Positions 1 to 9,666 are shown, counted from the stretch's first letter. The stretch is 64,000 nt of DNA from Chitinophaga pinensis (GCA_945892775.1 CAMDDP010000001.1:62001-126000); one strand, 5' to 3'. Numbers and translations: made by a program. Notes: generated by a model from the sequence alone, not told the origin.

Positions 1-73
1 TGTCCCCTCTACTGTCCCCTCAAAAAACAAAACCATCGCAAACGTAATGTTTACAATGGTTTACAAACTTTGT

Positions 74-444
74 TGGTGGAGCTGCAGGGATTCGAACCCT
101 GGTCCAGACAATGTCATTATATGCCTTCTACATGTTTATTTCTGCTTGGTTTTCGGAAGGTAGCAGGTGCAGAACAACCGAACTATCATCTTATCTTTCA
201 TTGTGTCTCGCTCAACTTAAAAAGATAAAAGTTAAACCAACCTGATTTTGCGAAGTTCGAAATGCAGCTTCTCAGGTAAAATCTGCAAAGAACTGAAGGC
301 ACTTAGATCGCTCTGCGACTAAGCAGCCATTCTGTAAGAAGTGTTGCCTATTATGGCGTTGAAGGATAGATATTAAAGAGCTTGCCCCACAATGCTCTAC
401 ATGCTTACATACAAAGAACGATGCTGTCAATTCCTGTCAGCCCC
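74..444 (-). ncRNA. ssrA: tmRNA (transfer-messenger RNA)
   Basis: Rescues stalled ribosomes by acting first as an alanine tRNA and then as a short message that tags the unfinished protein for proteolysis. On the minus strand the RNA opens with GGGGCUGACAGGAAUUGACA and closes with a T arm (GGUUCGAAUCC) and an encoded CCA. The 5' GGGGCUG pairs with the 3' CAGCUCC to form the acceptor stem, which fixes both ends. The length of about 371 nt is normal. A tag reading frame follows a GGC resume codon, as is usual in Bacteroidota. It is transcribed away from the dehydrogenase gene that follows. Confidence 0.96.
319..348 (-). other. tmRNA tag-peptide reading frame
   Basis: Inside the tmRNA, a frame reads GGC AAC ACT TCT TAC AGA ATG GCT GCT TAG, giving GNTSYRMAA and a stop. 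With the alanine carried by the RNA itself, the appended tag would be A-GNTSYRMAA. Length, the initial glycine and the terminal Ala-Ala fit Bacteroidota tags (for example GETNYALAA in Bacteroides), while the Arg-Met before Ala-Ala is less usual. Confidence 0.88.
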
Positions 445-458
445 AAATTTTAGGAATA

Positions 459-466
459 CAAAAATA
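459..466 (-). promoter_or_regulatory. Possible -7 box of the tmRNA gene
   Basis: The minus strand reads TATTTTTG here, an exact match to the Bacteroidota -7 element TAnnTTTG, 15 nt before the mature tmRNA 5' end. No TTTG is seen at the -33 distance, so this is a weak call. Confidence 0.35.
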
Positions 467-508
467 GGTGTAATATGTTAATGGGTCATGCTAAAAAAAA
501 TTCCCGAG

Positions 509-516
509 TACATTTG
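509..516 (+). promoter_or_regulatory. Possible -7 box of the LKR-like gene
   Basis: TACATTTG matches TAnnTTTG and lies 21 nt before the start codon at 538. A -33 TTTG is missing at the expected distance, so only the -7 half supports it. Confidence 0.35.
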
Positions 517-537
517 CCTCGATTAATAAAATAGAGG

Positions 538-1731
538 ATGAAAATTGCGCTGATTAGAGAAGAAAAAGTTCCTGCTGATAAACGAGTTGCATTTTCACCT
601 GAGCAATGTGTTTGGTTATTGAATAAATATCCTGAGTTGCAAATTGTGGTTCAACCTTCCTCGCTTCGTTGTTTTAAAGATGAAGAATATACGAAGGAAG
701 GAATTATTTTGCAGGAAGATGTTTCAGATGCTGATGTGCTGATTGGTATTAAAGAAGTTCCGAAAGAGCAATTAATTGCTGGAAAAAAATATGTATTTTT
801 TTCACATACTATAAAAAAGCAATCGCACAATCAGGAATTATTAAAAACCATTCTGACGAAAAATATTCAGCTGATAGATTATGAGTGTCTTGTTTGGGAA
901 AATGGAGAGCGTATTCTTGGATTTGGTTTTTTTGCAGGAATAGTTGGCATGCACAATGGCTTTTTAACTTATGGTAATCGTTATAAAAATTTCGATTTAA
1001 AACCTGCACATCAATGCAATGATTATGTAGAAATGTTGGAACAATACAAGAACATTAAAATACCACCAATAAAAATTGCCGTAACGGGTACAGGCAGAGT
1101 GGCACGAGGCGTATTTGAAATTTTAGAGAAATTAAATATCAGAATTGTAAGCATACAGAATTACCTGACAAAAACTTTTGATGAACCAGTATTTGTTGTG
1201 CTAAATACTTCTCAGTTGTATGAACGAAAGGATGGAAAACCTTTTAACCGCGAAGATTTTCATTTGCATCCCGATCAGTATGAATCGGCTTTTGTACCCT
1301 TTACTAAGGTCACTAATTTATTTATCAATGCTATTTTTTGGTCACCAAAAGCACCACGGTTTTTTACCAAAGCTGACATGCGTACTCCTGATTTTAAAAT
1401 AAAAGTAATTGCAGATATTACTTGCGATATAAATGGGTCGGTTCCTTCAACAATTCGTGATACAAGTATTGATAATCCGGTGTTTGGTTACAACCCGAAT
1501 ACAGAAGTTGAAGAAGCACCCTATCAACCGCAGGGAATTGATGTGATGGCTGTTAGTAATCTTCCGAATGAGTTACCGCGAGAATCTTCTATTGAATTTG
1601 GTGATAAGTTAATTGAATACGTGATAGAAGAATTAATTGGAAGCGAAAGTAATATTATTGAAAGAGCCACCATTACCAAGAATGGCCAATTAACTAAAAG
1701 GTTTGAATACTTGAGTGATTATATTAAGTAA
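538..1731 (+). CDS. Lysine-ketoglutarate-reductase / saccharopine-dehydrogenase-like oxidoreductase
   Basis: NAD(P)-dependent dehydrogenase of the alanine dehydrogenase/transhydrogenase superfamily, 397 residues. The N-terminal half starts KIALIREEK and carries YVFFSHTIKKQ near residues 85-95, which is the signature of the lysine-ketoglutarate reductase domain of animal and plant AASS and of yeast Lys1. It is followed by LIDYE and a nucleotide-binding loop (VTGTGRVARG). The family reductively couples lysine to 2-oxoglutarate or runs the reverse reaction. The saccharopine dehydrogenase half found in animals is absent, so the in vivo substrate is inferred only. A true alanine dehydrogenase is encoded separately at 34.7-35.9 kb, which makes that role unlikely here. 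The gene stands alone and converges on the aminotransferase gene. Confidence 0.75.
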   Translation: MKIALIREEKVPADKRVAFSPEQCVWLLNKYPELQIVVQPSSLRCFKDEEYTKEGIILQEDVSDADVLIGIKEVPKEQLIAGKKYVFFSHTIKKQSHNQELLKTILTKNIQLIDYECLVWENGERILGFGFFAGIVGMHNGFLTYGNRYKNFDLKPAHQCNDYVEMLEQYKNIKIPPIKIAVTGTGRVARGVFEILEKLNIRIVSIQNYLTKTFDEPVFVVLNTSQLYERKDGKPFNREDFHLHPDQYESAFVPFTKVTNLFINAIFWSPKAPRFFTKADMRTPDFKIKVIADITCDINGSVPSTIRDTSIDNPVFGYNPNTEVEEAPYQPQGIDVMAVSNLPNELPRESSIEFGDKLIEYVIEELIGSESNIIERATITKNGQLTKRFEYLSDYIK

Positions 1732-1772
1732 TAAATATTTTAAATGTTATCCGGGTGCTTTCAGCTTATTTT

Positions 1773-2975
1773 TTAAATGGTTCTTCCAGGATAAACTTTC
1801 AGTGCTTCTGCTAAACATACCGTTGCATTTTGTAAATCAGTTTTATTGAGAACATAAGCAATACGAACTTCTTGTTTTCCTTTTCCGGCAGTTGAATAGA
1901 ATCCGGTTGCAGGTGCAAGCATTACAGTTTCATTGTTGTGAGAAAATGATTCCAACAACCATTGACAGAAGTTGTCAGAATCATCAATAGGTAATCGCGC
2001 AATGGTATAGAATGCTCCGCCAGGTTTCGGACAAATAACTCCTTCAATTTTATTCAATCCATCCACCAATAAATTTCTGCGGCTGATGTATTCAACATTA
2101 ATTGCATCGAAATAATTATGGGCAACTTTCAATGCCGCTTCTGAAGCAATTTGACCGAACGTTGGTGGCGATAATCGTGCCTGTGCAAATTTCAACATTG
2201 TACTCATCAATTCAGCATTTCGTGTAATAACACAGCCAATTCTTGCACCACACATACTAAACCTTTTTGAAACTGAATCAACTACCACCACATTTTTTTC
2301 CAGTCCTTCTAAATTCAAGACTGAAAAATGCTTCTTGCCATCATAACAAAAATCGCGATACACTTCATCAACAAATAAAAATAAGTCGTGTTTAATTACT
2401 AGGTTCTTTAATTCATTTAATTCATGTTCCGAGTATAAATAGCCAGTTGGGTTATTCGGATTGCAAATAAGAATTGCCTTGGTGTGTGGAGTAATTCTTT
2501 TTTCAAAATCAGAAATCGCAGGTAGCGCAAAACCTGTTTCAATATGGGAAGGTACTGGAACAATATTTATATCAGCTGCGCATGCAAACCCATTGTAGTT
2601 TGCATAAAATGGTTCGGGCACAATTAGCTCATCGTTCGGATTCATGCAACTCATCATGGCAAATGAAAGTGCTTCGCTTCCGCCTGTTGTAATTATTAAC
2701 TGCGAATAATCAATATCAATTTTGTACTTGTTTTTATAATTCGCTGCTAAATTTTTTCTGTAAGATTCTATTCCTTCGCTGTGACTATATTCCAATACTT
2801 TAAAATCAATACTTCGAATGGCATCAAAAACTTCTTTTGGCGTTTCAATATCAGGCTGGCCAATATTTAAATGATAAACTTTCTTCCCCTTTTTTTTTGC
2901 TTTTTCGGCAAAAGGAACTAGCCTTCGAATAGGTGAGGCGGGCATCAATTGCCCTTTTTTAGAAATGTTTGGCAT
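1773..2975 (-). CDS. PLP-dependent class I/II aminotransferase
   Basis: Transfers an amino group between an amino acid and a 2-oxoacid using pyridoxal phosphate; cytosolic, 400 residues. The fold-type I landmarks are all present: NIGQPDIETP near 37-46, ITTGGSEAL near 95-103, CNPNNPTG at 171-178, VDEVYRDF at 202-209 and the lysine that binds the cofactor, K237, in DSVSKRFSMCGARIG. The family resembles aspartate and branched-chain or aromatic aminotransferases, and the sequence does not decide the substrate. The gene ends 41 bp from the LKR-like gene, which is convergent, so a shared role in lysine or other amino-acid turnover is possible but unproven. Confidence 0.88.
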   Translation of the reverse strand: MPNISKKGQLMPASPIRRLVPFAEKAKKKGKKVYHLNIGQPDIETPKEVFDAIRSIDFKVLEYSHSEGIESYRKNLAANYKNKYKIDIDYSQLIITTGGSEALSFAMMSCMNPNDELIVPEPFYANYNGFACAADINIVPVPSHIETGFALPAISDFEKRITPHTKAILICNPNNPTGYLYSEHELNELKNLVIKHDLFLFVDEVYRDFCYDGKKHFSVLNLEGLEKNVVVVDSVSKRFSMCGARIGCVITRNAELMSTMLKFAQARLSPPTFGQIASEAALKVAHNYFDAINVEYISRRNLLVDGLNKIEGVICPKPGGAFYTIARLPIDDSDNFCQWLLESFSHNNETVMLAPATGFYSTAGKGKQEVRIAYVLNKTDLQNATVCLAEALKVYPGRTI

Positions 2976-3035
2976 GGTGCAAACCTAAAATATTTTGTAA
3001 AAATTAGTGAATAAGTATTTAGTCTATAAAATAAA

Positions 3036-3063
3036 AAACTCCGATTCGAAAGAATCGGAGTTT
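3036..3063 (-). terminator. Rho-independent terminator of the DUF1573 gene
   Basis: A perfect 12-bp stem (3036-3047 with 3052-3063) closes a 4-nt loop (GAAA on the plus strand), and on the minus strand it runs into a T-rich tract. It lies 24 bp after the stop of the exported DUF1573 gene and before the aminotransferase start, so it separates the two transcripts. Confidence 0.88.
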
Positions 3064-3087
3064 AACTAATTATTTGTGCTGCAAAAA

Positions 3088-3600
3088 CTATTTAGGGGTA
3101 GTTTGCATCATATTAGGTTGTTGCTCTGGAGATGTTTGTTCAATAGGTGCAGCATCAACACTTCCTTTAATGTATAACACTTTTGTAGGTGCTTTAGCAT
3201 TTGAAGTTACGGTAATTGATTTATTGAAGCTACCTGCGTGAGCTGCATTGTAAGTTACCTGAATCACATCTGATTTACCAGGAAGAATTGGTTCTTTAGG
3301 CCATTTTGGTGATGTGCAACCGCAAGAAGTTTGAACATTAGTAATTACGATTGGTTCTTTTCCTGTATTAGTAAAAGTAAAATCGTGAGTGATTGGTTTG
3401 TTCTGAGGAATATTGGTAAAGTCCCAAGTCTCTTCAGCAAATTTAAAATCCCCTGCGTTGGGATTATCAGGAGCATTAACTGGGATGGTTTCGTTAGTGG
3501 GTCGAATTGCAGTTCCAGTTACAGGAGTTGCAGTTTTTTGAGCAAATGAAACACTTGTTACGAGGGCAAGGGAAATTATTGTGGCGAAAATTCTTTTCAT
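3088..3600 (-). CDS. Exported DUF1573 domain protein
   Basis: 170 residues with a clear signal peptide (MKRIFATIISLALVTSVSFA, cleaved before Q21). Residues about 50-150 form one DUF1573 domain: FKFAEETWDFTNIPQNKP, then FTFTNTGKEPIVITNVQTSCGCT and a PGKSDVIQVTYN strand, an Ig/ASH-like fold common in exported Bacteroidota proteins. The SCGCT motif holds two conserved cysteines. The C-terminal 20 residues are Pro/Gln/Thr rich and probably unstructured. The molecular function of the family is unknown. The gene is transcribed alone, divergently from the E1 dehydrogenase gene, and ends in a strong terminator. Confidence 0.85.
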   Translation of the reverse strand: MKRIFATIISLALVTSVSFAQKTATPVTGTAIRPTNETIPVNAPDNPNAGDFKFAEETWDFTNIPQNKPITHDFTFTNTGKEPIVITNVQTSCGCTSPKWPKEPILPGKSDVIQVTYNAAHAGSFNKSITVTSNAKAPTKVLYIKGSVDAAPIEQTSPEQQPNMMQTTPK

Positions 3601-3734
3601 GACTTGAAGTTTTAAAATTAGTTTAGTTGTTTAATTTGCAATGATGATGCCAAATGAAGTAAAAATAAATGGATATTTAAAATAATATTAAAGAATCTAT
3701 TAATTTGATTGTTTTTTTCGATTTTATCAAATAA

Positions 3735-3764
3735 TTTGTTTGGAGTCATTCTTGTTTATTTTTG
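3735..3764 (+). promoter_or_regulatory. Promoter of the fused E1 dehydrogenase gene
   Basis: TTTG (3735-3738), 18 nt, then TATTTTTG (3757-3764) matches the Bacteroidota -33/-7 consensus TTTG / TAnnTTTG. Transcription would start near 3771, giving a leader of about a dozen bases before the ATG at 3784. Confidence 0.62.
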
Positions 3765-3783
3765 AAGCGTTACTAGAAATCTT

Positions 3784-6207
3784 ATGAAGAAGCAATTAAT
3801 ACAAGGTATGGATGAGAAAATATTAACGTTTGGTGATTTTAAAAAAGAAGTTTTGGCTGATTATAGGCTCGCATCATTAAGTCGCGAAGCTAGTTTATTG
3901 GGCCGCAAGGAAGTATTAACTGGCAAGGCAAAATTTGGAATTTTTGGTGATGGAAAAGAAGTGGCTCAAATTGCAATGGCAAAAGTTTTTCAGAATGGTG
4001 ACTTCCGTTCCGGTTATTATCGAGATCAAACTTTTGTACTGGCAACAGGCATTGCCTCGCTTGAACATTTATTTTCTCAGTTGTATGCCGATGATAACAT
4101 TGAGAATGAGCCAAACAGTGGGGGTCGCATGATGAATGCACATTTTTCTACAAGATTGATTGATGAAAAAGGAGAATGGAAAGACCACACCAAAACAAAA
4201 AACACTTCTGCTGATTCTTCACCTACAGCATCTCAAATGCCAAGGGCATTGGGATTGGCGCTCGCTTCAAAAATGTATCGGAAGTCGGACGGGTTTAAAA
4301 CCAATAATCAATTCTCAATTAATGGTAATGAAGTAACATTTGCTACCATAGGAGATTCTTCAACATCTGAAGGCCATTTTTGGGAAACGCTTAACGCAGC
4401 AGGCGTTTTAAAAGTGCCACTTGTTATTTCTGTTTGGGATGATGGCTTTGGAATTTCAGTTCCTCAGAAATATCAAACAACCAAGGAAAATATTTCTGAA
4501 ATATTAAGTGGTTTTCAAGCTGATGAAAACGGGAATGGGATTGATATTTATACTGTCAATGGATGGGATTATCCTGCTTTGATGGAAACTTATACCAAGG
4601 CAATTACAAAAACAAGAGAAACACATATTCCCTGTCTAATTCATGTAAAAGAATTAACACAGCCACAAGGGCACTCGACATCAGGGTCTCATGAAAGATA
4701 TAAAAGCAAGGAAAGATTAGAGTGGGAAAAAGATTTTGACTGTAATAAAAAAATGCGGGAGTGGATTATAAAAACTGCTATTGCTACTGCTGATGAATTA
4801 GATGGGATAGAAAATGATTCTAAATTGGAGGTTCGAGATGCGGCAATTCGTGCATTAAAGAATTTCAAACAGCCATTAAAGGAAGAGCGAGATGAATTAG
4901 CAGGTTTGTTGGAAACCATTGCTTTGCAAAGTGAATTTTCTGAAATCATCTTACAGAAAAAAGAAGGACTCACCCAATTGCCCGATGCCATTCGTAAGGA
5001 TGCATTAATTACCGCAAGAGAAATTTTATTGCTAACAAGGAATGAAAATTTTTCTGCACGACAACTTTTGGTTGATTGGAAAAATAATTTCCTCATTCGA
5101 TGTAATCGCATATACACTTCACATTTAACAAGTGAATCAAAATATGCAGCCTTAAAAGTAGCTGAAGTAAAGCCCGAGTATAGCGAAAATGCAATTTCTG
5201 TAAATGGTTATGAAGTATTAAATGCATTTTTTGATTATGCATTGTCAGCCAATAATCAGTTAATTGCCTTTGGTGAAGATGTTGGGCTCATTGGAGATGT
5301 AAATCAAGGGTTTGCAGGATTACAGACTAAGTATGGTGAACATCGTGTTTTTGATACGGGTATTCGAGAGGCAACTATTATTGGGCAAGGAATAGGACTA
5401 GCCATGCGTGGCTTTCGCCCCATTGCTGAAATTCAATATCTTGATTACTTGTTATATGCGTTGCAACCATTGAGTGACGATTTAGCAACTTTATTATATA
5501 GAACTGCTGGCGGACAAAAAGCGCCACTCATAATTCGCACACGTGGACATAGATTTGAAGGAGTTTGGCATACAGGTTCTCCAATAGGAATGATATTGAA
5601 TTCTATTCGTGGAATTAATTTCTGTGTTCCGCGTAACATGACTCAAGCCGCAGGATTTTACAACACACTTCTTCAATCTGATGAACCAGCATTAGTGATT
5701 GAATGTTTGAACGGATATCGTTTGAAAGAAAAATTACCTTCAAATATTGGTGCGTTTACAGTTCCGTTAGGTATTCCTGAAGTGATTCGAGAAGGCGATG
5801 ACCTAACTATTGTTACTTATGGTTCTTGTTGTCGTATTGCCGAAGAAGCTGCCGAGAAAGCTGCATCAGTTGGTGTTTCAATAGAGATAGTTGATGTGCA
5901 AACTTTGTTGCCTTTTGATTTAAATCATGGAATTCTTGAGAGTATTAAAAAAACTAATCGCGTTATTTTCTTAGATGAAGATGTGCCAGGAGGTGCATCA
6001 GCTTATCTTATGCAGAAAGTTTTAGAAGAACAAAATGCATTGCAATACCTTGACAGCTTACCCAAAACAATTACAGCAAAGGATAATCGTGGTGCTTATG
6101 CAAGCGATGGAAATTATTTCTGCAAACCAAATGCTGAGGATGTATTTGAGGCAGTTTATGCAATAATGAGAGAAAGCGACCCTAATAGTTATCCCGAAAT
6201 AGGATAG
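3784..6207 (+). CDS. 2-oxoacid dehydrogenase E1 component, alpha and beta fused
   Basis: Thiamine-diphosphate enzyme that decarboxylates a 2-oxoacid and passes the acyl group to the lipoyl E2 of a dehydrogenase complex. At 807 residues it joins what are two proteins elsewhere. Residues 1 to about 400 are the alpha part, with the ThDP motif beginning at GDSSTSEGHFWETLNAAG and ending in WDDGFGIS, where many relatives have NN. Residues about 460-807 are the beta part (NQLIAFGEDVGLIGDVNQGF; DTGIREATIIGQGIGLAMRG). Fused E1 of this kind is typical of Bacteroidota and is usually assigned to branched-chain 2-oxoacids or pyruvate; which one cannot be told here. No E2 or E3 gene lies nearby. Confidence 0.9.
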   Translation: MKKQLIQGMDEKILTFGDFKKEVLADYRLASLSREASLLGRKEVLTGKAKFGIFGDGKEVAQIAMAKVFQNGDFRSGYYRDQTFVLATGIASLEHLFSQLYADDNIENEPNSGGRMMNAHFSTRLIDEKGEWKDHTKTKNTSADSSPTASQMPRALGLALASKMYRKSDGFKTNNQFSINGNEVTFATIGDSSTSEGHFWETLNAAGVLKVPLVISVWDDGFGISVPQKYQTTKENISEILSGFQADENGNGIDIYTVNGWDYPALMETYTKAITKTRETHIPCLIHVKELTQPQGHSTSGSHERYKSKERLEWEKDFDCNKKMREWIIKTAIATADELDGIENDSKLEVRDAAIRALKNFKQPLKEERDELAGLLETIALQSEFSEIILQKKEGLTQLPDAIRKDALITAREILLLTRNENFSARQLLVDWKNNFLIRCNRIYTSHLTSESKYAALKVAEVKPEYSENAISVNGYEVLNAFFDYALSANNQLIAFGEDVGLIGDVNQGFAGLQTKYGEHRVFDTGIREATIIGQGIGLAMRGFRPIAEIQYLDYLLYALQPLSDDLATLLYRTAGGQKAPLIIRTRGHRFEGVWHTGSPIGMILNSIRGINFCVPRNMTQAAGFYNTLLQSDEPALVIECLNGYRLKEKLPSNIGAFTVPLGIPEVIREGDDLTIVTYGSCCRIAEEAAEKAASVGVSIEIVDVQTLLPFDLNHGILESIKKTNRVIFLDEDVPGGASAYLMQKVLEEQNALQYLDSLPKTITAKDNRGAYASDGNYFCKPNAEDVFEAVYAIMRESDPNSYPEIG

Positions 6208-6266
6208 GTATACTTTTTTTATTTTTTGTTAAAAGAAAATATTTTCTACCTAAAGAATTTTTCATC

Positions 6267-6296
6267 ATTGAACTCATACATCAAAACATATATTTG
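6267..6296 (+). promoter_or_regulatory. Promoter of lepA
   Basis: ATTG (6267-6270, one change from TTTG), 18 nt, then TATATTTG (6289-6296). The predicted transcription start falls only a few bases before the ATG at 6305, so the message would have almost no leader. The following bases GCGCACCTAAT recur almost exactly at the gap promoter. Confidence 0.6.
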
Positions 6297-6304
6297 CGCA
6301 CCTA

Positions 6305-8095
6305 ATGAAAAATATCCGCAACTTTTGCATTATTGCCCACATTGACCACGGGAAAAGTACGCTCGCCGATCGTCTGCTTGAAATAACCAAAACAATTACT
6401 GCGCGTCAAATGATGAATCAAGTGCTCGACGATATGGATTTAGAGCGAGAAAAAGGAATTACTATTAAGAGCCATGCCATTCAAATGAAGTATAAACAGG
6501 ATGGTGAAGATTATATTCTGAACTTGATTGATACTCCTGGGCATGTTGATTTCAGCTACGAAGTATCACGAGCTATTGCTTCCTGCGAAGGTGCTTTATT
6601 GTTGGTAGATGCTTCACAAGGAATACAAGCACAAACTATTTCTAATCTCTATTTAGCCATTGATAATAATCTTGAAATAATACCGGTTGTAAATAAAATT
6701 GATATGGATGGCGCCATGGTGGAAGAAACCATGGATCAAATTGTTGACCTGATTGGATGTAAGCGTGAAGACATTATGCTTGCAAGTGGAAAAACAGGAA
6801 AAGGTGTTGATGAAATTTTACGAGCAGTTATTGCTCGTATTCCGGCACCAAATGGAAAGGAAGATGCACCGCTTCAAGCTTTGATTTTTGATTCGGTATT
6901 TAATTCTTTTCGTGGAATCATTGCCTATTTCAGAGTGTTCAATGGCGAAATAAAAAAAGGAGATAAAATAAAATTCTTCAATACAGGTCAAGATTATATT
7001 GCTGAGGAAGTTGGAGTGTTATTGTTGGAACGCTCTCCTCGGGAGATTATAAAAACAGGTGATGTTGGATATGTGATTACTGGAATCAAGGAATCGAAAG
7101 AAGTAAAAGTTGGGGATACCATCACACTTTCAGCCAGACCGACAGACGATGTTATTAAAGGATTTGAAGAAGTGAAGCCAATGGTGTTCGCTGGAATTTA
7201 TCCGATTGATACAGACGATTATGAAGATATGAGGGATGCGCTTGATAGATTAAAACTCAATGATGCTTCGCTTACTTACGAACCCGAATCCTCTGTTGCA
7301 CTTGGGTTTGGTTTTCGCTGTGGCTTTCTGGGAATGCTACATCTTGAAATTATTCAGGAACGATTGGATCGAGAGTTTAACATGAATGTAATTACAACAG
7401 TTCCGAATGTAAGTTTCTTCGCATATACTACTCGGGGTGAAAAATTAATGATAAATAATCCAACAGATTTTCCTGATCCAACTATGATTGATCGTGTGGA
7501 AGAACCATGGATTAAGGCAACTACTATTTGTAAGCCTGAATACATTGGGGCTATCATCAACTTGTGTATTTACAAGCGTGGAATTTTTAAAGGACAAACC
7601 TATCTCACTCCTTCGCGTGTTGAGTTAGCATTTGAATTGCCTCTCACCGAAATTGTTTTTGACTTTTATGATAAACTAAAATCTATTACACGGGGTTATG
7701 CAAGTTTCGATTATCATCCTTTAGATTTCCGCGAAAGTGATTTAGTGAAACTAGATATTAAACTGAATGGCGAAAATGTAGATGCACTGTCTGCATTGAT
7801 ACATCGTGTGCGTGCTGAAGAATTCGGACGAAAAATTTGTGTGAAGCTGAAAGAACTATTACCTCGTCAGCAATTTGTAATTGCTATACAAGCAGCAATC
7901 GGACAAAAAATTGTTGCAAGAGAAACCATCAGTGCTTTGCGAAAAGATGTAACAGCAAAATGTTATGGAGGTGATATTTCGAGAAAGAGAAAGTTATTGG
8001 AAAAACAAAAGGAAGGAAAGAAGAGAATGAAGCAAGTTGGTAATGTTGAGATTCCTCAGTCTGCTTTCCTTGCAGTTTTAAAAATTGATGATTGA
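6305..8095 (+). CDS. lepA: Elongation factor 4 (LepA)
   Basis: Ribosome-bound GTPase that back-translocates or remodels stalled ribosomes and assists 30S biogenesis. 596 residues, the normal length. G1 is AHIDHGKST (11-19), followed by the switch region with EREKGITIK, then [12 protein letters not shown] (G3) and NKIDMDGA (G4). The LepA-specific C-terminal domain is present ([40 protein letters not shown]), which separates it from EF-G. folD follows 15 bp downstream on the same strand, so the two are probably co-transcribed. Confidence 0.97.
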   Translation: MKNIRNFCIIAHIDHGKSTLADRLLEITKTITARQMMNQVLDDMDLEREKGITIKSHAIQMKYKQDGEDYILNLIDTPGHVDFSYEVSRAIASCEGALLLVDASQGIQAQTISNLYLAIDNNLEIIPVVNKIDMDGAMVEETMDQIVDLIGCKREDIMLASGKTGKGVDEILRAVIARIPAPNGKEDAPLQALIFDSVFNSFRGIIAYFRVFNGEIKKGDKIKFFNTGQDYIAEEVGVLLLERSPREIIKTGDVGYVITGIKESKEVKVGDTITLSARPTDDVIKGFEEVKPMVFAGIYPIDTDDYEDMRDALDRLKLNDASLTYEPESSVALGFGFRCGFLGMLHLEIIQERLDREFNMNVITTVPNVSFFAYTTRGEKLMINNPTDFPDPTMIDRVEEPWIKATTICKPEYIGAIINLCIYKRGIFKGQTYLTPSRVELAFELPLTEIVFDFYDKLKSITRGYASFDYHPLDFRESDLVKLDIKLNGENVDALSALIHRVRAEEFGRKICVKLKELLPRQQFVIAIQAAIGQKIVARETISALRKDVTAKCYGGDISRKRKLLEKQKEGKKRMKQVGNVEIPQSAFLAVLKIDD

Positions 8096-8110
8096 TTTAA
8101 TAATTCGACA

Positions 8111-8992
8111 ATGGAACTACTCGACGGAAGAAAAATATCAGAACAAATACAAGAAGAACTTCGCTTGGAAGTTTTGGAGAGAATTGCTGCAAAAAAAAAA
8201 ATTCCTCATCTGGCAGCAGTTTTAGTGGGACATGATGGTGGTTCTGAAACTTATGTGGCAAGTAAAGTTCGTCACTGCGAAAAAATCGGATTTAAATCAA
8301 CACTTATTCGTTTTGATGATTCAGTGAGTGAAGAAATTTTATTAAAAGAAGTTCAGCGATTAAATGATGACAATGATGTGGATGGAATATTGGTTCAGCT
8401 TCCGGTTCCCAAACAAATTGATGTAGAGAAAATAACTGAAGCCATTTCACCTGTTAAAGATGTGGATGGTTTTCATCCGGTGAATATTGGCCGAATGGTG
8501 AAAGGGTTGCCAGCCCATGTGGCAGCTACTCCTTATGGTATATGGTTAATGTTACAACGATATAAAATCAATACAGCAGGAATGCATTGTGTGGTTATTG
8601 GAAGAAGTGACATTGTCGGAAAACCAATAAGCCTGTTGATGGCGCAAAATACCCAACCCGGAAATGCAACCGTTACAATTTGTCATAGCCGGACAAAGGA
8701 TTTAAAGGCAATGACTTTGCAAGCTGATATATTAATTGCGGCGCTCGGTAAAGCTGAATTTGTTAAAGCCGATATGGTAAAAGATGGCGCAATAGTTATT
8801 GATGTTGGAATCACTCGATTGCCTGATTCAACAAAAAAATCTGGATATCGAATTGTTGGTGATGTTGCTTTCAATGAAGTGGCACCGAAGTGCAGTTACA
8901 TTACTCCAGTTCCGGGCGGAGTAGGATTAATGACCATTGCTTCATTGATGATGAACACCATGAATGCTTGCAAAATGAGAGCAGGAAGCTGA
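8111..8992 (+). CDS. folD: Bifunctional methylenetetrahydrofolate dehydrogenase / cyclohydrolase
   Basis: Interconverts 5,10-methylene-, methenyl- and 10-formyl-tetrahydrofolate, supplying one-carbon units for purines and formyl-methionine. 293 residues, typical. The active-site strand [17 protein letters not shown] carries the conserved Tyr and Lys; [27 protein letters not shown] (nucleotide loop) and [11 protein letters not shown] are the family signatures. It follows lepA by 15 bp and precedes queE by 50 bp on the same strand, so a lepA-folD-queE transcript is likely. Confidence 0.97.
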   Translation: MELLDGRKISEQIQEELRLEVLERIAAKKKIPHLAAVLVGHDGGSETYVASKVRHCEKIGFKSTLIRFDDSVSEEILLKEVQRLNDDNDVDGILVQLPVPKQIDVEKITEAISPVKDVDGFHPVNIGRMVKGLPAHVAATPYGIWLMLQRYKINTAGMHCVVIGRSDIVGKPISLLMAQNTQPGNATVTICHSRTKDLKAMTLQADILIAALGKAEFVKADMVKDGAIVIDVGITRLPDSTKKSGYRIVGDVAFNEVAPKCSYITPVPGGVGLMTIASLMMNTMNACKMRAGS

Positions 8993-9042
8993 AGATTCTG
9001 AAATTTTAAATTAGATTTTAGAGTTAATTTCAAGAAAAAATA

Positions 9043-9666
9043 ATGATGAATAGCACGCTGCAAAAATCTCAATGGCTTCCTGTTATGGAACAATTCTATT
9101 CCATTCAGGGGGAAGGGTTTTTTCAAGGAAGCGCTGCTGTATTTATTCGATTGGGTGGCTGTGATGTTGGATGTGTATGGTGTGATGTGAAAGATAGTTG
9201 GGATGCAGATGCACATAAAAGATATTCCGTTGAAGAAATTGTTTCATCTGCCAATAAGTTTCCATCGGAGTTAGTGATTATTACCGGCGGTGAACCATTG
9301 ATGCATGATTTAAGATTAATTACAGCTCAATTAAAATCTTTAGGAAAAAAAATAAATCTGGAAACTTCTGGAACTCATCCGCTCACGGGTGAGTGGGATT
9401 GGATTTGTTTTTCGCCTAAAAAATTTAAAGCCCCGCTACCTGAAATATATAATCTGGCAAATGAATTGAAGGTTATTGTTTTCAATCAAAGTGATTTTGA
9501 ATTTGCAATAAAGAATGCTCGCATGGTTTTACCTAGTTGTAAACTCTATCTTCAACCGGAGTGGAGTAATGCTGAGAAAATGACACCATTGATAATTGAT
9601 TTTGTTAAACACAATCCTAACTGGGAAATTTCGTTACAGATTCATAAATATATGAATATAGAATGA
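9043..9666 (+). CDS. queE: 7-carboxy-7-deazaguanine synthase (QueE)
   Basis: Radical-SAM enzyme that rearranges carboxy-tetrahydropterin to 7-carboxy-7-deazaguanine on the way to queuosine. 207 residues. The substrate-side motif FYSIQGEGFFQG is followed by the cluster-binding GGCDVGCVWCD, in C-x3-C-x2-C spacing, then IITGGEPLM. Either of two adjacent ATG codons can start it. Its stop overlaps the start of the OmpA-like gene by four bases (ATGA), so the two are translationally coupled. The late queuosine enzyme Tgt is encoded at 54.4 kb; other pathway genes are not in the window. Confidence 0.95.
   Translation: MMNSTLQKSQWLPVMEQFYSIQGEGFFQGSAAVFIRLGGCDVGCVWCDVKDSWDADAHKRYSVEEIVSSANKFPSELVIITGGEPLMHDLRLITAQLKSLGKKINLETSGTHPLTGEWDWICFSPKKFKAPLPEIYNLANELKVIVFNQSDFEFAIKNARMVLPSCKLYLQPEWSNAEKMTPLIIDFVKHNPNWEISLQIHKYMNIE

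Noticed and set aside
538-1731. Alanine dehydrogenase as a name for the first gene
   Set aside because: Its SHTIKKQ region matches lysine-ketoglutarate reductase, and a clear alanine dehydrogenase is encoded at 34.7-35.9 kb.
4689-5117. Open frame of about 140 codons antisense to the E1 dehydrogenase
   Set aside because: It is Ser/Lys rich with no domain and is a shadow of the well-supported sense gene; the same applies to many antisense frames in the window.
9001-9042. preQ1 riboswitch before queE
   Set aside because: The 50-base spacer from folD is AT-rich and has no hairpin with the compact preQ1 aptamer pattern.
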